Notes: a model not told the origin generated them from the letters alone. 64,000 bases of DNA from Chloroflexota bacterium (GCA_016195815.1 JACPYX010000001.1:109955-173954); one strand, 5' to 3'; numbered from the stretch's first letter, positions 40,141-49,468 are shown. Numbers and translations are program-made.

Positions 40141-40268
40141 ATCCCTGTCCTTCGGACAAGAGGGTGGCTTAACGGCATACCCCGCGATCACTCGCGGGGC
40201 AGCCAAAGACCAACTCAGAGGGAGGAGAAAGAGTCTACCAAGCAGGCTTCGGAGGAAGCATGCCTAGT
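40141..40268 (+). ncRNA. Candidate structured RNA or 3' UTR element, unidentified
   Basis: Successive hairpins: GTCCTTCGGAC; CCCCGCGA-TCAC-TCGCGGGG nested in GGCT/AGCC; GCAGGCTTC-GGAG-GAAGCATGC. Confidence 0.3.
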
Positions 40269-40487
40269 TCACAAAGGTTGATGGTCGGGGTTGGTGCCGC
40301 ACCAGACACAAACGGGCTGATCGAACTGGTTGCAAACGATGGCATTGGAACAGCGGCGAGCGACCACTCTCGGCGGCTGTTCGGGCAGGTTCTCGGCGGG
40401 ATAAATCACTTCGGTCTCCAGCGCAATCTCATGCCCAACATGTTGACAATATTTTACCTTGCTAACTTGCCAGGTGCGAACTGCCAT
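40269..40487 (-). CDS. Small Cys-containing protein, 72 aa, unknown function
   Basis: MAVRTWQVSKVKYCQHVGHEIALETEVIYPAENLPEQPPRVVARRCSNAIVCNQFDQPVCVWCGTNPDHQPL; four or more Cys plus His, RBS-like GGAGGTG upstream. Confidence 0.6.
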   Translation of the reverse strand: MAVRTWQVSKVKYCQHVGHEIALETEVIYPAENLPEQPPRVVARRCSNAIVCNQFDQPVCVWCGTNPDHQPL

Positions 40488-40589
40488 CTGACACCTCCAA
40501 ATTACCTTTACAGTTTAAAGCATGTCAGACAAGCCTGCCAGTGACAGGCTTCCTAAAGGCGCGTGACAAATTGCCCAATTTTAGGACTA

Positions 40590-40618
40590 AAAAGGCCAGG
40601 TTTGTAACCTGGCCTTTT
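40590..40618. terminator. Terminator hairpin
   Basis: AAAAGGCCAGGTT-TGT-AACCTGGCCTTTT, 13-bp perfect arms, just past the 3' end of the minus-strand sugar dehydrogenase gene. Confidence 0.9.
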
Positions 40619-40621
40619 GCT

Positions 40622-41854
40622 TTATTTTCCAAGGCGATAAATGGCGCCGCCGCGGTCGGCGAGATAGATTTCGCCGGACGGATCCTGGCCGAAGGATGTG
40701 ATGTTGAAGCCCGTCTCAAACAGGATTTGAGACTGCCAGCCACCCTGAGAGCGGATCAAGCCCCAAACTTTTCCGCTGCAAAAATCTCCGTAAAGATAGA
40801 TGCCCTGCCATTCAGGCATCGCGCCGCGATAGACGTATCCGCCGGTGACAGCGCATCCGCCCTCGGCGTGACTATATTCGGCGACGGGCATGGTGATGCT
40901 GATTCCAGCGGGCGGCTGGCCGGCATATCGATGCGACCCCTCATAATAATTCCATCCAAAATTCAAGCCCGGCGCGTTGGGCGCGGCGACATTTATTTCC
41001 TCCCATGTATCCTGACCAACATCGGCGATGTAAAGATCTCCCGTTGCGCGGTCAAAAGAAAAGCGCCACGGATTACGCAATCCATAGGCCCAGACTTCGG
41101 GCCTGCCGCCGCCGTTGACGAACGGATTGTCATTTGGAATTGCGTATGGATCGCCGCGATCAACATCTATCCGTAAGATCTTGGCGAGCAGGACATCCTT
41201 GTTCTGGCCGTTTCCGTTTGGATCGCCCTGCGAACCGCCGTCGCCGAGTCCCAAGTAAAGATACCCGTCCGGGCCGAAGATCATTTCACCACCGTTGTGG
41301 TTGGCGAATGGCTGGTCCACTTGCAGGAGGATTTTTTCACTGTTGGGGTCAGCCGTGTTTCCGGCGGCCTGGAAGCGCGCAATGACGGTGTCGCCGTTAT
41401 TGTCGGTATAGTTGATGTAGAAGTATGGGTTGTCTTTGAAGTTTGGATGAAAGGCCAGGCCAAGCAATCCCTGTTCGTTGCCCGTGCTTCCGACGCGACC
41501 GGTGATATCGAGGAAAGGCGTTTCGAGCAGTTGACCATTTTCCACTACGCGGATGCGCCCAACCTGCTCGAGAACAAACATGCGGCCTGAGCTGTCATCC
41601 GGGAATTGAATATCCACGGGTGAGTCAAAACCGGAGGCAACTTGAGTCCATTTGTATAAAGTTGAATCCGGGAATGATGCGGCGTTGGGTGGCGCGGGAG
41701 TAACTGTCGCGGTGGGCGGGGCGGGCGTAAAGGTTTGAGATGAGGAAACGCTCGGGGTATCGGCGGGCGCTTTCGGCGTGAGGGGAGGAGGCGTTTTTAA
41801 TCCCGCGCAGGCAGTTACAAATAACACCAATAAAACTGGCAGGATGAGCTTCAT
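40622..41854 (-). CDS. PQQ-dependent sugar dehydrogenase-like (GSDH/sorbosone dehydrogenase) lipoprotein
   Basis: LLGLAFHPNFKDNPYFYINYTD, HNGGEMIFGPDGYLYLGLGDGG, WAYGLRNPWRFSFDRATGDLYIADVGQDTWEEIN. Confidence 0.93.
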   Translation of the reverse strand: MKLILPVLLVLFVTACAGLKTPPPLTPKAPADTPSVSSSQTFTPAPPTATVTPAPPNAASFPDSTLYKWTQVASGFDSPVDIQFPDDSSGRMFVLEQVGRIRVVENGQLLETPFLDITGRVGSTGNEQGLLGLAFHPNFKDNPYFYINYTDNNGDTVIARFQAAGNTADPNSEKILLQVDQPFANHNGGEMIFGPDGYLYLGLGDGGSQGDPNGNGQNKDVLLAKILRIDVDRGDPYAIPNDNPFVNGGGRPEVWAYGLRNPWRFSFDRATGDLYIADVGQDTWEEINVAAPNAPGLNFGWNYYEGSHRYAGQPPAGISITMPVAEYSHAEGGCAVTGGYVYRGAMPEWQGIYLYGDFCSGKVWGLIRSQGGWQSQILFETGFNITSFGQDPSGEIYLADRGGAIYRLGK

Positions 41855-41859
41855 ATGTT

Positions 41860-42222
41860 TTACTGTTTGCCCTCTTTTATCTCGACCGAGTCGGCATCAA
41901 CCACATCATCCTGACCATCAGCGATATCTGAATTACCGGCAAGTTTTTTCATGTGTTCCTGAACGACATCCTGCGGAGATAGCTCGATGAAAAGATAGTA
42001 TCCGAGGCTCAAAACTGCCACATCATCCACTGCATCCAAACCAGGAATACCTGGGATCAGGTCGAAAGGCCATATCCAATATGCCAACGCCCCGATGGGT
42101 ATGAGTTTTGTCCAGAAACTAACGCGTCGATCTCCCAATAGGCGGAGAGTTAATTTTACACTCGTTGCAACTCCTCGCAGAAAACCTTGTCGAGGAATTA
42201 TCATGTCTTTTTTATCGGCCAT
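41860..42222 (-). CDS. YkvA family (DUF1232) membrane protein
   Basis: WTKLIPIGALAYWIWPFDLIPGIPGLDAVDDVAVLSLGYYLFIEL. Confidence 0.88.
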   Translation of the reverse strand: MADKKDMIIPRQGFLRGVATSVKLTLRLLGDRRVSFWTKLIPIGALAYWIWPFDLIPGIPGLDAVDDVAVLSLGYYLFIELSPQDVVQEHMKKLAGNSDIADGQDDVVDADSVEIKEGKQ

Positions 42223-42329
42223 GTCATACTCCTGTCGTGCCAGAATTCATTATATTATACACGCGGAAGATTTTTGAGTTTTGCCGCGTCAATTGGACGT
42301 ACAAAAAATATTTTTGGGAGTGGCAAAAA

Positions 42330-42708
42330 ATGGAAATTATCATTGATTTTCCGGGTGGATCAAAAGTGGATGCGCATTGGGGGGCCGTTCAGTGTACAAA
42401 CCGACCAGCCTCCTGCGGCGTCCGCGCCGACACCGTTCGAGATCTTTCTTTCTTCGATTGGAACCTGCGCCGGGATTTACGTGCTGGGCTTTTGCAAACA
42501 GCGCGGGCTTTCAACGGAGGGAATGAAGATCGTCCAGCGCGTGTCCAGCAATCCGATGAGCGGCATGGTGGAGAAGATTGATTTGGAGATACAACTGCCG
42601 CAGGGTTTTCCAGAGAAATATCGCGAGGCAGTCATCAACTCGGCGCAGTTATGTACGGTGAAGAAACACCTGGAGAATCCGCCGAAGTTTGAAGTCACGA
42701 CAAAATAA
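42330..42708 (+). pseudogene. OsmC family protein gene disrupted by a +1 shift in a G6 tract
   Basis: MEIIIDFPGGSKVDAHWG in frame 0, then GPFSVQTDQPPAASAPTPFEIFLSSIGTCAGIYVLGFCKQRGL... in frame +1; G run at 42380-42385. Confidence 0.8.
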
Positions 42709-42786
42709 TTTTATAAAGGCACGGCAAGGATACCGCGAACATGTTGCAGGAACCCTTGGCCGTGCCCTTACGCTATAATCGGGGCA

Positions 42787-43248
42787 ATGCCTTACCTGAT
42801 TGACGGCCATAACCTGATCCCAAAACTCGGCCTGCGTTTGGATGCACCCGACGATGAAATGGAATTGGTGGCGATCCTGCAGGAGTTTTCGCGCCTCTCG
42901 CGGCGCGAAGCGGAAGTTTATTTCGATGGCGCGCCGAGCGCTCAGGCGCGCACACAAAAATTTGGCACAGTAACCGCTCACTTTATCCGGCTGGGTGTGA
43001 CGGCAGATTCAGCCATCAAAGCCCGCCTTCAAAAAATGGGGCGCGGGGCGCGCAACTGGGTGGTGGTCAGTTCGGATCATGAGGTACAAAACGCGGCCCA
43101 AAAAGCTCACGCCGAATCTATTTCATCAGATTTATTTGCGGGGCAACTCAAACACGCGCAAGCATCCGCGCCCCAGGCAACAGGCGAACGAATACTTTCA
43201 GCCGAGGAAATTGATGAATGGTTAAAGTTCTTCGATAAGAAAGAATAA
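42787..43248 (+). CDS. YacP-like NYN-domain RNase
   Basis: MPYLIDGHNLIPKLG and VVVSSDHEVQNAAQKAHAESISSDLFAGQL. Confidence 0.87.
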   Translation: MPYLIDGHNLIPKLGLRLDAPDDEMELVAILQEFSRLSRREAEVYFDGAPSAQARTQKFGTVTAHFIRLGVTADSAIKARLQKMGRGARNWVVVSSDHEVQNAAQKAHAESISSDLFAGQLKHAQASAPQATGERILSAEEIDEWLKFFDKKE

Positions 43249-43679
43249 AAAATCAGACAAGTCGTCTCCGATTTCTAATCCAGGGTTAATGTAATCTGGA
43301 CAAATCGGATGTATATTTGCACCAAGACACCTGCCCTCCCTTTTACTGGTATTCAAGGTGTCAACCACCTGAAAGCAGTCTGCATGCCCCCCCCATGTCG
43401 GCTGACGGTGGTGTCCCTCCCCCTCAAGGTGACAGGCGCGTCTTTTATGATGCGCCTGTCAACCGTTTAAAGACTCTGCTCCGACGCTCGTTGTCAGGAC
43501 ATCTTTCACTGATGCTCTTCCCGCCTCAGGCAGGACTTTGGACTGTGCGCGGTATTGAGCGGATTCAGCCTGCCCCTATCAATTCAGTGTTCCCTTTTTT
43601 GAGCCAGAAAACTATCCAGGGCTCAAGCTTGCAAGACGACGCAACCCCAAATAATATAGTGGATCAGGAAATTTAGACA

Positions 43680-43900
43680 GGAAAACGGGCATAATTGGGG
43701 TGAACTTTCCGGAGAAAGACATGCCCAAACGAAAACGCTTATCTGCCAGCCAAAAGGCACAAATCGTTTTGGAAGCCATCCGAGAGGAAAAGAGTGTCGC
43801 TCAGATCGCAGCTGAGAACAGCCTCCACCCGAACACGAAAAACAACTGAACGAACTGTATGCCGAGATTGGGCGCTTGAGCGCCCAATTGTCCTGCTCAC
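43680..43900 (+). mobile_element. Degenerate IS3-family remnant (OrfA fragment)
   Basis: MPKRKRLSASQKAQIVLEAIREEKSVAQIAAENSLHPNT, then a stop or deletion, then out-of-frame LNELYAEIGRLSAQLS; no OrfB. Confidence 0.75.
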
Positions 43901-44033
43901 CTTCCTCGATCAACAATTTGTCGCTTTTTCTCATCCGCAAAACTACTTGTCCGAGGATCGCGCCATTTTGCCTGTATCGAAATCGGCAAAGCGGCGCTAG
44001 CGGGGTGAAGTTTTGAAGCGTATCATCAGAATG

Positions 44034-44600
44034 ATGACCGTTACCCTGACCAAACTCAACTGCCCCAATTGCGGCGCGCCGATCAATTGGGATGGCTCGT
44101 ACGGCAAGCCCGTCACCTGTCCCTATTGCGGCTCGACTTTCATGCCGGGTGCGACAGATGTGGACGACGTGTGGCTCTTTACGGACCCGGTGGCGCGCGC
44201 CCGCTACGAGTTCAACGGCACGCTCGACAAACTCGAACACGACATCCGCTACGAAGTTTTGCGCGGCGGGACATGGAGTGACCTTGACCGCCAATGCAAG
44301 CACGAACTCGACCGCCTTGAGCGCGAGGGCGCCATCCGCAAACTGGCATCGTTCTGGAGTCTCTCGCCGTTCCCGCCGGTCTATCGCGCAAAACAGGATG
44401 GGGAGTTGAATCTCGGCGGTAAACGTTTCCCGTTTAAAAAAGGACAGGAACTCGTCTGGGCCTGCCCGATGACCCGCGATCGTTTTGAATTGGATGATCC
44501 CATCTTCATTGGCGATTTTAATTCCGAGCGTGTACAGCGCACTTGCGGCGAGATGGCGCAGGCAATGATGGGACGTATGAAAACCATGATGGAGGAATGA
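44034..44600 (+). CDS. Uncharacterised protein with N-terminal zinc ribbon (paralog 1)
   Basis: KLNCPNCGAPINWDGSYGKPVTCPYCGSTF then DDVWLFTDPVARARYEFNGTLDKLEHDIRYEVLRGG. Confidence 0.75.
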   Translation: MTVTLTKLNCPNCGAPINWDGSYGKPVTCPYCGSTFMPGATDVDDVWLFTDPVARARYEFNGTLDKLEHDIRYEVLRGGTWSDLDRQCKHELDRLEREGAIRKLASFWSLSPFPPVYRAKQDGELNLGGKRFPFKKGQELVWACPMTRDRFELDDPIFIGDFNSERVQRTCGEMAQAMMGRMKTMMEE

Positions 44601-44603
44601 CCC

Positions 44604-45122
44604 ATGTATAATTTATTTAAATCCCTGCTCGGCACAGCAGACTTTGTCTCGCGCGCCGACACAACCGCCGACAGTCCCGACCCCGATCCGAACGATGTGT
44701 GGGCTTTCACCGATCCCGATGCCCGCGATGGATATGCCCGGGATGGCAAACAAAAGCGCCTCGAGCAGGACATCCGTTTCGAGGTCATGCGCGCAGGCGG
44801 CTGGCAGGCTGATGAATTGGAATTCAAGTCCGAGATCCGCCGCTTGTTGCGTGAGGGCGTCATCCGCGATAAGGGCGCGTACTGGTTTCGCAGTCCACAT
44901 CCAACAGTGTATCGCGCCGAGCGCGATGGCGGGTTGAGCGTGGCCGGAAAAACAGTCCGCTTTCGCGCCGGCGATGATATCGTCTTTCAATGCCGCATGG
45001 AACGCGATGAAAGCCGCGGCGACGATGTTCCCGTGCTGGTTGCCCGGTTGCAACCCACCCAGGACGCGAAATTATGCAGTGATATGTCTAATGCCATGAA
45101 GGGCATGGGCGGAATGGAGTGA
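44604..45122 (+). CDS. Uncharacterised protein, tandem paralog lacking the zinc ribbon (paralog 2)
   Basis: NDVWAFTDPDARDGYARDGKQKRLEQDIRFEVMRAGGW aligns with the preceding ORF along its length. Confidence 0.75.
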   Translation: MYNLFKSLLGTADFVSRADTTADSPDPDPNDVWAFTDPDARDGYARDGKQKRLEQDIRFEVMRAGGWQADELEFKSEIRRLLREGVIRDKGAYWFRSPHPTVYRAERDGGLSVAGKTVRFRAGDDIVFQCRMERDESRGDDVPVLVARLQPTQDAKLCSDMSNAMKGMGGME

Positions 45123-45124
45123 TA

Positions 45125-45988
45125 ATGACAAAACAATTAAACACACTTAACTTTTTTGAAACCGGCCTCACAGATGGACCAACGCTGGTCTTCATTCCCG
45201 GCCTGAGCGGCACGACGCGCTACTGGCAGGGAGGACGGCTGGGCGATCTCGAAAAGAAATACCGAATCCTGGTGATAGACCCGCTCGGCTTCGGCGATTC
45301 GCCCAAGCCCTGGTCGCGCTATACGGTTGACAGTCATGTGGATGCGCTGTATGAGACTTTGAAAAACGAAAAGCAATTTGCGCTCGTCGGTCATTCAATG
45401 GGAACACTGCTCGCCATCGGTTACGCCGCGCGTCATCCCGAACAAGTGGAAAGACTCGTGTTATTAAGCACTCCCTTCTTTGGCAGTGCAAAAGAAGCGC
45501 GTCGTTTCTTTAGCAGCCAGCCCGTTCCGACTGGATGGTTCTTCTCGAACATGGTGCTGGCAGCAGTCATCTGTATCATTACGCGGCGCATCTTTGGTTG
45601 GTTAATGCCTTATTTTCGGCCCGACCTGCCGCGCGAAGTCGCGGCGGATATTGTCAAACATTCGTGGCGCTCGTTCACTTCATCGTTTTGGGAAGTCATC
45701 TGCAATTACGACGCAAAAAAAGATGCTGACGCTCTCGGTGATCTTCCCGTTCTGTGCATTCACGGCGATCAGGATGAGACCGCTCCGTTTGCCGGCGCGC
45801 TGGCGCTCGCGGCTGGACGCCCGAGCTGGCAGGTGCAGATTCTTCCAGGCGTGGATCATCAGCCCTGGCTGCGCGCCCCTCAGACCTGCCAGGAAGCTGT
45901 GGCCTCTCCATTTATCGCTGGTAACGTAGAGCTTTATGCGCGCCCCGTTGACTTTGTACAATCCTCGAAAGCGGCGGTTATAATATAG
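45125..45988 (+). CDS. Alpha/beta hydrolase
   Basis: LVFIPGLSGTTRYWQGG, LVGHSMGTLLAIGYAARHPEQVERLVLLSTP, GDQDETAPF. Confidence 0.92.
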   Translation: MTKQLNTLNFFETGLTDGPTLVFIPGLSGTTRYWQGGRLGDLEKKYRILVIDPLGFGDSPKPWSRYTVDSHVDALYETLKNEKQFALVGHSMGTLLAIGYAARHPEQVERLVLLSTPFFGSAKEARRFFSSQPVPTGWFFSNMVLAAVICIITRRIFGWLMPYFRPDLPREVAADIVKHSWRSFTSSFWEVICNYDAKKDADALGDLPVLCIHGDQDETAPFAGALALAAGRPSWQVQILPGVDHQPWLRAPQTCQEAVASPFIAGNVELYARPVDFVQSSKAAVII

Positions 45989-46015
45989 AACATAAAAATC
46001 CAACGTGAGGTAACT

Positions 46016-46525
46016 ATGGATATTTTGCTCGCCTTCTATATTATTACTGGCGTCATTATGTTGTTGGCCGCCATTGCAATGGTCAACACACGGAACATGG
46101 TCTACAGCGCCTTGTACATGGTAGTGGTCTTTCTGGCTACAGCGGTGCTTTACTTGATCTATCAGGCGCCTCTGATTGCCATGATCCAAATTACCGTGTA
46201 CGCCGGCGGAATTATGGTGCTTTTCGTATTCGTTATCATGCTGATCGGAACAGATAAGATGATCCATGAAGAACACATACGCTGGCATCGGCCTTTGGCG
46301 TTTATCTTAACGTTCGCATTGGTGGCAGAGACCGCTTATCTGGCTGTCTATAGATTCGGGCAGCCAACCCTGACTCTTGTTAACCAGGATTTCGGCAGCC
46401 CCAATGAGATCGGGCTGGCGTTGTTCCAAAAATATGTTTTGCCGGTGGAAGTTACTTCCGTATTACTTCTGGTGGCAATGGTGGGAACCATCGTACTGGC
46501 GTTCCGAAAGGAGAAAATGAAATGA
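46016..46525 (+). CDS. nuoJ: NADH-quinone oxidoreductase subunit J
   Basis: AMVNTRNMVYSALYMVVVFLATAVLYLIYQAPLIAMIQITVYAGGIMVLFVFVIMLIG. Confidence 0.92.
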   Translation: MDILLAFYIITGVIMLLAAIAMVNTRNMVYSALYMVVVFLATAVLYLIYQAPLIAMIQITVYAGGIMVLFVFVIMLIGTDKMIHEEHIRWHRPLAFILTFALVAETAYLAVYRFGQPTLTLVNQDFGSPNEIGLALFQKYVLPVEVTSVLLLVAMVGTIVLAFRKEKMK

Positions 46526-46824
46526 TCCCGCTTAACGTTTCACTTTTGCTGAGTGCGGCGCTCTTTGCGATTGGGGTGATTGGATTCGTTATTCGCCGCA
46601 ATGCGATCATGATCTTCATGTGCGTGGAATTAATGCTTAATGCGGCCAACATTCTTTTCATCGCCTTTGCCCAGGCCTATGGACAGATAGGCGGACAGAT
46701 CTTTGTGTTCTTCACGATCACTGTCGCGGCTGCTGAGGTTGCCATTGGGCTGGCATTGATTGTTGCGATCTACCGTTCACGACACACATTGGATGTGGAT
46801 GGCCTGAATGAACTACACGGGTAA
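46522..46824 (+). CDS. nuoK: NADH-quinone oxidoreductase subunit K
   Basis: SAALFAIGVIGFVIRRNAIMIFMCVELMLNAANILFIAFA...FFTITVAAAEVAIGLALIVAIYR. Confidence 0.94.
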   Translation: MIPLNVSLLLSAALFAIGVIGFVIRRNAIMIFMCVELMLNAANILFIAFAQAYGQIGGQIFVFFTITVAAAEVAIGLALIVAIYRSRHTLDVDGLNELHG

Positions 46825-46929
46825 AGCATGAGCGCCGCCAGTTCGCCCCTTTTTTGTTCAGGGCGGCCTTGATATTGTCAGAGGCTGCAGAGATGGACGC
46901 TGCATACATTTTTATAAAGAGGAGGCACC

Positions 46930-48321
46930 GTGTCTACGCGTCTAAGTTTCCTCGGCGCGGCCGGGACTGTGACCGGCTCCCGTTTTCTGCTCGAAGTCAA
47001 AGATCATCGGTATTTAATTGACTGCGGCCTCTTTCAGGGAGGGCGATCCGAAAAAGTTTTGAATTGGGAGGCGTTTCCCATTCCTCCCGAACGCATTGAC
47101 GCAGTCCTGCTCACCCATGCACACATTGATCATGTTGGCTACCTGCCGCGCCTGCTGCGCCAGGGATTTCGCGGCCCGGTCTACGCCACCGATGCAACGC
47201 AGGCTTTGCTGGAAATCGTCCTGCCGGATTCGGCGCATCTGCAGGAACAGGACGCGCTCTACGCCAATAAAAAAGGATACAGCCGTCACAAACCCGCTCT
47301 GCCTTTATACACTGCCGCGGATGCCGAAGAAGCATTGAAGTTGATCCGCGGCGTTTCCTTCGATAGCCCGCTGAAATTGGATGGCGTTACTATCACCTGG
47401 AGACCGGCTGGACATATCCTCGGCTCGGCTACTTTGGATGTTGAGATCACAAACGGCGGCGGAACGCGCCGCGTCGTTTTTTCAGGCGACTTGGGGCGAT
47501 ACGAAAGCGAAGTGATGCGCCCGCCGGTGAGTCTCGCCGATGCGGATGTGTTGCTGGTGGAGTCAACATACGGGGATCGACTCCATTCAGAGGAACCCAT
47601 CCAGAAGGTCCTGGGTGAGGCGCTCGATCACATCATCAAAAGCGGGGGCGTTCTCCTGATTCCCGCCTTCGCGGTGGGACGCACACAGGAAGTCCTGTAT
47701 CACCTCCGTCAGTTGCAGGAAAGTGGGCGCGTGCCTGATTTGCCGATTTTTGTTGACAGCCCGATGGCAGTGGACGTGAGTCACATTTACTGCCGCTTCG
47801 GGAACGACCACAACCTGGATATCAACCTGCTGATGGATCAAAACGAATGTCCATTGCGCTGCCGCGATACACGCTTCGTGCGCGATGTGGAAGAATCCAA
47901 GCAACTCAATACGCGCGCCGGCCCGGCGGTGATCATCTCCGCCAGCGGAATGGTCAACGGCGGTCGCATCATGCACCACCTCAAATGGCGTCTGCCCGAT
48001 AAACGTAACGCGCTGCTCTTTGTCGGTTATCAGGCGGAAGGGACGAAGGGACGCTTATTGCTGGAAGGTGCAGAACGAATCCGCATTCATGGAGAAGAAG
48101 TTCCCGTGCGCGCCCACATCTTCCAGGCGCACGCGCTTTCAGCTCACGCCGACCGCGATGAAATTCTGCGCTGGCTGGGCGGCTTTTCAAGACCGCCGCG
48201 CCGCACATTTGTTGTACATGGCGAACCGAAAAGCAGTCAGGCTTTGCAGGAACATATTCGCAAGCGCTTTGGATGGGAAGTGAGCGCTCCGAGAACCGGC
48301 GAAGTACATGAGATAGTGTGA
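46930..48321 (+). CDS. MBL-fold beta-CASP ribonuclease/metallohydrolase (YSH1-like)
   Basis: LTHAHIDHVGYLPRLLRQGF, VFSGDLGRYESEVMRPP, VESTYGDRLH, IISASGMVNGGRIMHHLK, AHALSAHADRDEIL. Confidence 0.94.
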   Translation: MSTRLSFLGAAGTVTGSRFLLEVKDHRYLIDCGLFQGGRSEKVLNWEAFPIPPERIDAVLLTHAHIDHVGYLPRLLRQGFRGPVYATDATQALLEIVLPDSAHLQEQDALYANKKGYSRHKPALPLYTAADAEEALKLIRGVSFDSPLKLDGVTITWRPAGHILGSATLDVEITNGGGTRRVVFSGDLGRYESEVMRPPVSLADADVLLVESTYGDRLHSEEPIQKVLGEALDHIIKSGGVLLIPAFAVGRTQEVLYHLRQLQESGRVPDLPIFVDSPMAVDVSHIYCRFGNDHNLDINLLMDQNECPLRCRDTRFVRDVEESKQLNTRAGPAVIISASGMVNGGRIMHHLKWRLPDKRNALLFVGYQAEGTKGRLLLEGAERIRIHGEEVPVRAHIFQAHALSAHADRDEILRWLGGFSRPPRRTFVVHGEPKSSQALQEHIRKRFGWEVSAPRTGEVHEIV

Positions 48322-48453
48322 TTTCATCGTGGGCCAGGATGAACCACCGTGAAATCTAAGCTGCAATTGCGGTGGCTTTGAAATGGATCGTGCCGGGCCG
48401 GATATGGAGGAGAGGCTGGTTATAAGCGCGGAAGATGGCGGGAAAAGCGTTCT

Positions 48454-49224
48454 CTAAAATTTCAAATGCCTGACTGTCTGCCCATTGTTAATCAATTCTT
48501 TTAGCGAATCGATGCCGATGCGCAGGTGCATGTCGAGATATTTCCGGGCGACTCTTTTGTCACTGGCCGCGGTCTTGATGCCGCCATGAATCATCGGCTG
48601 GTCTGACACCAGCAGCAAGGCCCCGGTTGGGATCTTGTTGAAGAAGCCGGTGCTGAAAAGGGTGGCCGTTTCCATATCAACGGCCATGGCACGGATGCGG
48701 CGCAAGTAGGCCTTGAATGCCTCGTCGTGCTCCCAGACGCGGCGGTTGGTCGTGTAAACGGTGCCCGTCCAATAGTCGCGATCATATTCGCGGATGGTGG
48801 TCGAGACCGCTTTTTGCAGATTGAAAGCGGGCAGGGCCGGGACCTCGGGCGGGAAATAGTCGTTCGATGTGCCTTCGCCGCGGATGGCGGCAATCGGCAG
48901 GATCAAGTCACCGAGCTTGTTCTTTCTTTTGAGTCCGCCACACTTCCCGAGGAACAGGCTGGCCTCCGGTTGGATGGCGCTTAACAGGTCCATGACTGTG
49001 GCTGCATTGGCGCTGCCCATCCCGAAGTTGATCAGCGTAATTCCCTCGGCAGTAACGTTGGGCATGGGTTTCTCTTGCCCGCGAATGGGGACGTTGTACC
49101 ATTCCGAAAACATGTGCAGGTAGTCTTCAAAGTTGACCAGCAAAATATATTTGCCGAAGTCCGCAAGAGGTGTATCTGTGTAACGGGGAAGCCAGTTGGT
49201 TACGATTTCTCGCTTGGTTCTCAT
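48454..49224 (-). CDS. amn: AMP nucleosidase
   Basis: LINFGMGSANAATVMDLLSAIQPEASLFLGKCGGL; RAMAVDMETATLFSTGFFNKIPTGALLLVSDQPM. Confidence 0.88.
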   Translation of the reverse strand: MRTKREIVTNWLPRYTDTPLADFGKYILLVNFEDYLHMFSEWYNVPIRGQEKPMPNVTAEGITLINFGMGSANAATVMDLLSAIQPEASLFLGKCGGLKRKNKLGDLILPIAAIRGEGTSNDYFPPEVPALPAFNLQKAVSTTIREYDRDYWTGTVYTTNRRVWEHDEAFKAYLRRIRAMAVDMETATLFSTGFFNKIPTGALLLVSDQPMIHGGIKTAASDKRVARKYLDMHLRIGIDSLKELINNGQTVRHLKF

Positions 49225-49468
49225 GGGTCTCCTGAAATTTATGTCCGGAAAGGAACATCAAGGTCTATCTTACTTGATCTTACCTTATTGTAGATCGCCG
49301 TTCAACCTGCCGTCCCATTCCATTTTGGGCAAACTCAGAGTGATTGGAGGATAAAGACATCATTCACTTTAGTTCTTACATAATTAATTGTCTTGGTGAG
49401 CGCGAGTTGTTGCGCGCGTTTCCAGGGATAAAGTTAATTTATTTGTTTCCGATTGGGCAGTCTTCCCC

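Noticed and set aside
40244-40264. SRP (4.5S) RNA apical domain
   Set aside because: CAGG-N9-AAGCA spacing matches, but the closing long helix and GNRA/UUCG geometry could not be drawn; kept only as an unidentified structured candidate.
43317-43676. 119-aa ORF in the C-rich region before the IS3 remnant
   Set aside because: No plausible start context or domain; the region (with a C8 run and a 12-bp hairpin at 43430-43459) looks like degenerate intergenic or relic DNA.
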